A stretch of 64,000 nucleotides of DNA, taken from assembly GCA_937995825.1 (NCBI GenBank), contig CALKJO010000016.1:206370-270369 (forward strand), given 5' to 3'. The number at the start of each line of letters is the position of its first letter. Positions within the stretch are counted from its first letter, which is position 1. The notes below the pieces were generated by a model that was given only the letters and a program-made list of their open reading frames with translations, did not search any database and was not told the DNA's origin. The stretch comes from an uncultured Anaerolineae bacterium. GTDB taxonomy: Bacteria; Chloroflexota; Anaerolineae; Aggregatilineales; Phototrophicaceae. The translations under genes and the position numbers were made by a program. Below are positions 60,377-64,000 of the stretch, piece after piece.

Positions 60377-62137
60377 TCAGCGCCGAATCTCGTTGACTGC
60401 GCCGCCCTGCGCCGCCAACTGCAAGCGGACGGCATCCGGCGGGATTTGCAGCGTGATCACCAGCCGCTCGACCAGCCGCCGAAAGACCGGCGTCGTGGCG
60501 ATACTGCCCCAGTAATCGCGGGGATAATCGAGCTTGATCAGGATCAGCACCTGCGGATCGTCGGCGGGGAAAAAGCCGACGAATGAGGCAATCGACCCCT
60601 GCGGATCATAGCCGAACGGCGTGGGAATCTGCGCTGTGCCGGTCTTGCCGGCAATCGTGTAGCCAGGGAGCGCGGCGCGCCCTTCATAGCCATCGCGGGC
60701 GACCGCGACCATCATATCGCGGACGATATGCGCCGTCTCCGCGCTGATCGGGCGGCGCAGCGCTGTCGGCACCGACTCGATCACAGCGTCCTCATCGATC
60801 ACGCGGCGGACGACGTGCGGCTGCATGATCAAGCCGTCGTTGGCGATGGCGGAGACAGCGGTGAGCATTTGCAGCGGCGTCACCGCAATCCCCTGCCCGA
60901 AGGATGAGGTCGCGTAGCTGGCTTCGCTCCAGTTTTCATCGCCGGGGATGGTCACCGTCCCCGCCTGCTCACCTTGCAGATCGACACCGGTCAGCCGACC
61001 GAAACCAAAGCGATCCATCATCGTGTAGAAGTTGGTTGGTCCCATGCGCAGACCGACCGTTGCCGCGCCGACATTGAGCGAGTCGACCAGCATCCGCGTC
61101 ACATCGACCACGCCATGAGCGCGGCGATCCCAATTGCGAATGGTGATGCCGCCGACTTCGAGCGCGCCCTGATCATTATAGGTGAATCCTGGCGTGATCG
61201 CGCCCGTTTCGAGTGCCGCCGCAACGGTGATCACCTTCATGATCGACCCCGGCTCGTACTGCTCGCTGATGGCGGGATTATTGAGCAGGCGCGGATTGGC
61301 GACATTGAAATAGGCGTTTGGGTCATAGGTTGGCAGGCTCGCCATCGCCAGGATTTCGCCGTTGCGCGGATTCATGATCAGGATCGTGCCGCGCTGCGAC
61401 CCGGTGGCGTCGAGCGCGCGCTGCAGCTCATCCTCAGCGATGAACTGGACATCGCGGTCAATCGTCAGCACGAGATCGCGCCCGCGATCCGTCTCCCAGT
61501 CCTGCAAGAGCAGCTCAAACGGGATATTGCTCACCTGGCGGCTGCGCTGACTGCCCGCAAGCTGACCCTGATAGAAGCCTTCCACGCCGTAATAGCCAAC
61601 CAGATCGCCGCCGACGAAGCCCAACACCTGCGCGCCGAGGCTGCCCTGTGGATAGCTGCGGCGCGGGATCGGCTGCATCGTGATAGCCGAGCCGAGATTG
61701 AGATCGCGGACGCGCCCCGCAACCTCTGCGCTGACGCGCGTCGCCAGCGGAACCCAGGCGCGATCCCGCGTCAGCGCTTCATAGATTTCAAGTTCGTTCT
61801 GTCCGAGCGCGGTCGCCAGCCCAGTCGCCGCGCGGCGCGGATCAGCGATCAGGCGCGGGCTGACGCCGATCTGATATTCCAGCGTGTTGACCGCCAGCGC
61901 TTCGCCGTGCCGGTCATAGATATTGCCGCGCGCCGCCGCCAGCGATAGATTGCGTCGGTAGCCGCTGTCGCGCAGCGTCTCCAGATAGCGCACCGTGTCC
62001 GGCGGCAGACTGAGCAGCTCAAACAGCACCAACCGCGCCATCAGTAACCCGCTGACCAGCACCAGCCCGACGACGACAAACTGCAAGCGAAATTGGATCG
62101 TCTCCAGCTGCGGATTGGGCGATGGGCGCGAACTCAT
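60377..62137 (-). CDS. ftsI: Penicillin-binding protein FtsI/PBP2 (class B transpeptidase)
   Basis: 586 residues. One N-terminal membrane helix (FVVVGLVLVSGLLMARLVLF), a class B pedestal domain (RGNIYDRHGEALAVN), then a transpeptidase domain. Catalytic motifs are SxxK in EPGSIMK, SxN in DSLNVGAA and KTG in AGKTGTAQI. No PASTA domains follow. It cross-links septal peptidoglycan. GAGGGGAG precedes ATG 62137. Only three bases separate it from ftsL. Confidence 0.92.
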   Translation of the reverse strand: MSSRPSPNPQLETIQFRLQFVVVGLVLVSGLLMARLVLFELLSLPPDTVRYLETLRDSGYRRNLSLAAARGNIYDRHGEALAVNTLEYQIGVSPRLIADPRRAATGLATALGQNELEIYEALTRDRAWVPLATRVSAEVAGRVRDLNLGSAITMQPIPRRSYPQGSLGAQVLGFVGGDLVGYYGVEGFYQGQLAGSQRSRQVSNIPFELLLQDWETDRGRDLVLTIDRDVQFIAEDELQRALDATGSQRGTILIMNPRNGEILAMASLPTYDPNAYFNVANPRLLNNPAISEQYEPGSIMKVITVAAALETGAITPGFTYNDQGALEVGGITIRNWDRRAHGVVDVTRMLVDSLNVGAATVGLRMGPTNFYTMMDRFGFGRLTGVDLQGEQAGTVTIPGDENWSEASYATSSFGQGIAVTPLQMLTAVSAIANDGLIMQPHVVRRVIDEDAVIESVPTALRRPISAETAHIVRDMMVAVARDGYEGRAALPGYTIAGKTGTAQIPTPFGYDPQGSIASFVGFFPADDPQVLILIKLDYPRDYWGSIATTPVFRRLVERLVITLQIPPDAVRLQLAAQGGAVNEIRR

Positions 62138-62140
62138 CGA

Positions 62141-62626
62141 TCAGCTCCCCTCGGTGAACTGGCGGAGCTGGCGGGTAAAGGCATCGAACTGCGCCTGAAG
62201 CCAGCCCGTGAACGTCTCATCGTAAACTGGCACGGGCGTGATCTGGGGCGCGGCGGGCGCGACGGCAACCGTCCGGTCAATCATGTCCGCACGCGGCGCA
62301 TAGCCGGGGATGACGATGTACTCAAGGCGATCCGCCGTGATCGGCTGAAAGCCAAGCTCACGGGCGCGGTTCTGCAAATGCGGCACACTGCGCAGGCTCG
62401 CGATCTCGGCGCGCAGCTGCTCATTTTGCTGCTCAATCGTCTGACGCTGGATGATCAATCGTTCGAGTTCGCGCCCAAGCGTCGCAGCGGTCGCTGCCTG
62501 CGAGAGGTAGAGCGCGCCCATGATGATGCCGACGAATAATGCCAGCGTGGTCAGCGCAATCGCCTGCCGCTGTGGACGCCAGCGCGCCGGATTCAGGGCA
62601 TGTTGGATTGAAGAAGAACGGGTCAT
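62141..62626 (-). CDS. ftsL: FtsL/DivIC-like division protein
   Basis: 161 residues. A basic N-terminus (PARWRPQRQ), one membrane helix (ALTTLALFVGIIMGALYL), then a coiled coil (ELERLIIQRQTIEQQNEQLRAEIASLRS) followed by PHLQNRARELGFQPI, the usual septum-initiator pattern. The C-terminal 60 residues are poorly conserved. It joins FtsI to the FtsQ/B complex. It is the first gene of the ftsL-ftsI-mraY set on the minus strand. Confidence 0.8.
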   Translation of the reverse strand: MTRSSSIQHALNPARWRPQRQAIALTTLALFVGIIMGALYLSQAATAATLGRELERLIIQRQTIEQQNEQLRAEIASLRSVPHLQNRARELGFQPITADRLEYIVIPGYAPRADMIDRTVAVAPAAPQITPVPVYDETFTGWLQAQFDAFTRQLRQFTEGS

Positions 62627-62685
62627 ATTACTTTTGGCTCAACTATACGCCTGCTATCTGACTATACTACAGAGCAGGGCTGTCA

Positions 62686-62715
62686 TTCAAATCCCTGGCG
62701 CAGACCTGCTATAAT
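62686..62715 (+). promoter_or_regulatory. Promoter of the Gfo/Idh/MocA gene
   Basis: TTCAAA (62686-62691; 4 of 6 matches) and a perfect TATAAT (62710-62715) are separated by 18 bases. The transcript would start near 62722, about 36 bases before the ATG at 62758. Confidence 0.5.
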
Positions 62716-62757
62716 TTCCCGCGCGACTTGACACCGATCAGAACACAGGTATCCATT

Positions 62758-63858
62758 ATGACCCAAGCGCTTCAACCGCTGCGCGTCGGCATCATCGGCG
62801 CGGGCAACATGGGCGAGCATCACATGAAGTCGTTTCTGAAAATTCCCGGCGTCACCATCGCGGGGATCGCCGATGAACGCCTGACCCGCCTCGAACAGCT
62901 TAAGACAGACTACCATCTGCCGTATGTGTTCACCAATTTCATCGATCTGGCGACTCATCCCGATGTCGATGCCATCTGCATCGCCACGCCGAATAAATTC
63001 CACGCGCCCGCCGCCATCGCCGCCCTCGAAGCGGGCAAGCACGTGCTGTGCGAAAAGCCGCTGGCGCGGACGGCGGAGGAAGCCGAGCGCATGGTGCGCG
63101 CCGCCATCAGGAGCGGAAAAGTGCTGAAGACGATGTTCAACTGGCGCGAGCGCGGCGATGCGCAAACGCTCAAGCGTTGGATCGACGAGGGCGGGTTGGG
63201 GCGCGTCTACTACGCCAAAGCCTACTGGATGCGCCGCAGTGGGATTCCGGGCATGGGCGGCTGGTTCACCAGCAAAGAGCTGGCGGGCGGCGGCCCGCTG
63301 ATTGACCTGGGCGTGCATGTGCTGGATATGGCGATGTTTCTACTCGGCGAGCCGAAGGTGGTCGCAGTCAGCGCCAATGTCTACGCCGAACTGGGTCCGC
63401 GCGGGCGCGGCGCGTGGGCGAGCAACCATTGGGACATGTCCGACGGTCAATACGAAGTCGAAGACCTGGCGACCGCGTTCATCCGCCTTGAAGGCGGCAC
63501 AACGTTGCTTTTGGAGGCAAGCTGGGCGTATTACGGTGCGCATGGCGACGATTTCGGCGTCCATCTGCACGGCACGGAGGGCGGCGCGCAGATCGATGTC
63601 AAGCAGTATGCCTGGGACGACACGCTGCGCATCTACACCGATGCTGCCGGTCGCCCTGCCGTGATCGCGCCGAAGCTGACGGAGGGCAAAGGGCATGAGA
63701 TCGTGATCCGAGCGTTCTGCGAGATCGTGCGCTCTGGCGACTGGGACGCGCACAAAGGGCATGACGGCTTGCGCCGCGCCCAGATCATCGATGCCTGTTA
63801 TCAGTCGGCGCAGGAGGGACGTGAGATCGTATTAGAGGACATCGCGGCGCGGCTGTAG
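62758..63858 (+). CDS. Gfo/Idh/MocA-family NAD(P)-dependent oxidoreductase
   Basis: 366 residues. The Rossmann motif RVGIIGAGNMGEHHMKSF starts at about residue 9. DVDAICIATPNKFHAPAAIAALEAGKHVLCEKPLARTAEEAERM carries the EKP motif with the catalytic Lys. The C-terminal alpha/beta domain has GGGPLIDLGVHVLDMAMFLLGEPK with the conserved Asp and His. Members oxidise or epimerise sugars and related compounds; the substrate is not determined. ATG 62758 is used; a frame extension upstream lacks similarity. Confidence 0.88.
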   Translation: MTQALQPLRVGIIGAGNMGEHHMKSFLKIPGVTIAGIADERLTRLEQLKTDYHLPYVFTNFIDLATHPDVDAICIATPNKFHAPAAIAALEAGKHVLCEKPLARTAEEAERMVRAAIRSGKVLKTMFNWRERGDAQTLKRWIDEGGLGRVYYAKAYWMRRSGIPGMGGWFTSKELAGGGPLIDLGVHVLDMAMFLLGEPKVVAVSANVYAELGPRGRGAWASNHWDMSDGQYEVEDLATAFIRLEGGTTLLLEASWAYYGAHGDDFGVHLHGTEGGAQIDVKQYAWDDTLRIYTDAAGRPAVIAPKLTEGKGHEIVIRAFCEIVRSGDWDAHKGHDGLRRAQIIDACYQSAQEGREIVLEDIAARL

Positions 63859-63876
63859 AGACGGAAGCGTAAACCC

Positions 63877-64000
63877 ATGTCATCAAACACGCAGCGGCTG
63901 ATTGTGAAAGTCGGCACGTCTGTCCTGACAGGCGGGACGCCGCGCCTGAACCGTCAGCGAATGCTCACTGTGGTCGAGCAGATCGCGCGCCTGCACCAGG
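63877..64000 (+). CDS. proB: Glutamate 5-kinase ProB (N-terminal part, cut by window end)
   Basis: The visible 41 codons read MSSNTQRLIVKVGTSVLTGG and then PRLNRQRMLTVVEQIARLHQ. The VKVGTSVLTGG stretch and the LNRxRMxxxVEQIAxLH pattern are those of ProB, which phosphorylates glutamate in proline synthesis. The gene runs off the right edge. It follows the oxidoreductase by 18 bases. Confidence 0.8.
   Translation, partial: MSSNTQRLIVKVGTSVLTGGTPRLNRQRMLTVVEQIARLHQ

Noticed and set aside
60974-61948. 324-codon open frame antisense to ftsI
   Set aside because: Shadow of the transpeptidase gene with Arg/His/Gln-rich composition.

Overview
The window is a GC-rich bacterial chromosome segment carrying about 57 protein genes packed on both strands. 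No rRNA, tRNA, CRISPR array, insertion sequence or integrase was seen. The gene content points to a phototrophic member of the Chloroflexota, possibly outside the classical Chloroflexales. The signs are adjacent bchY and bchZ genes (chlorophyllide a oxidoreductase, needed for bacteriochlorophyll a), many secreted proteins with Thr/Pro-rich linkers, LysM and lamin-tail modules, a DUF4153-type membrane protein, Uma2 nuclease-like and DinB-like proteins, and a dnaB/dnaD-like/dnaC-like cassette. This placement rests on recalled family similarity, not on a tree.

Layout. 0-3 kb: the tail of a probable ftsQ, then bchY-bchZ with overlapping ends. 3-5.9 kb: hotdog thioesterase (minus), L,D-transpeptidase, bifunctional-nuclease family protein. 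6-9.4 kb: a translationally coupled replication cassette of DnaB helicase, a DnaD-domain protein and a helicase-loader-like protein with two AAA+ domains. 9.4-17.1 kb: double-GNAT acetyltransferase, two polytopic glycosyltransferase-like proteins, bacterioferritin-comigratory peroxiredoxin, a lipoprotein, a DinB-like protein and hisS. 17-24.5 kb (all minus): von Willebrand A membrane protein, GAF histidine kinase, aldehyde dehydrogenase, zinc alcohol dehydrogenase and Uma2. 24.5-32.1 kb: LysM/lamin-tail protein, DUF1992, TatA, LytR-CpsA-Psr protein, DUF4153 protein, and a coupled aldehyde dehydrogenase-GNAT pair. 32.3-36.5 kb: a complete NMT1/THI5-type ABC importer. 36.6-37.2 kb: a frameshifted unknown gene. 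37.4-40.7 kb: a ugpA-ugpE-ugpB-like sugar-phosphate importer without its ATPase. 40.9-44.3 kb: prohibitin-like SPFH protein, degenerate Lgt-like membrane protein, unknown protein, ribosomal protein L28 and pyrophosphatase. 44.6-47.4 kb: a large secreted protein with three proprotein-convertase P-domains, broken by one in-frame amber codon. 47.5-51.4 kb: an orphan sugar-permease pair, a PQQ-like beta-propeller, a CPBP protease and a 37-residue membrane peptide. 51.4-57.6 kb (all minus): PAS histidine kinase and a tight cluster of isocitrate/isopropylmalate-type dehydrogenase, MarR, DNA methyltransferase-Mrr nuclease fusion and a protein resembling an effector-associated domain joined to a degenerate NACHT core. 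57.8-59.3 kb: Flp pilin, a 57-residue membrane peptide and a histidine kinase. 59.3-62.6 kb (minus): mraY, ftsI, ftsL. 62.7-64 kb: Gfo/Idh/MocA oxidoreductase and the start of proB.

The best candidate for something new is the 53.6-56.0 kb pair. A methyltransferase fused to an Mrr-type nuclease is followed, with a 4-base overlap, by what looks like an effector-associated/NACHT protein that has lost its P-loop. Next in interest are the tandem two-ATPase helicase loader, the amber-interrupted P-domain protein and the bchYZ locus next to a cell-division gene.
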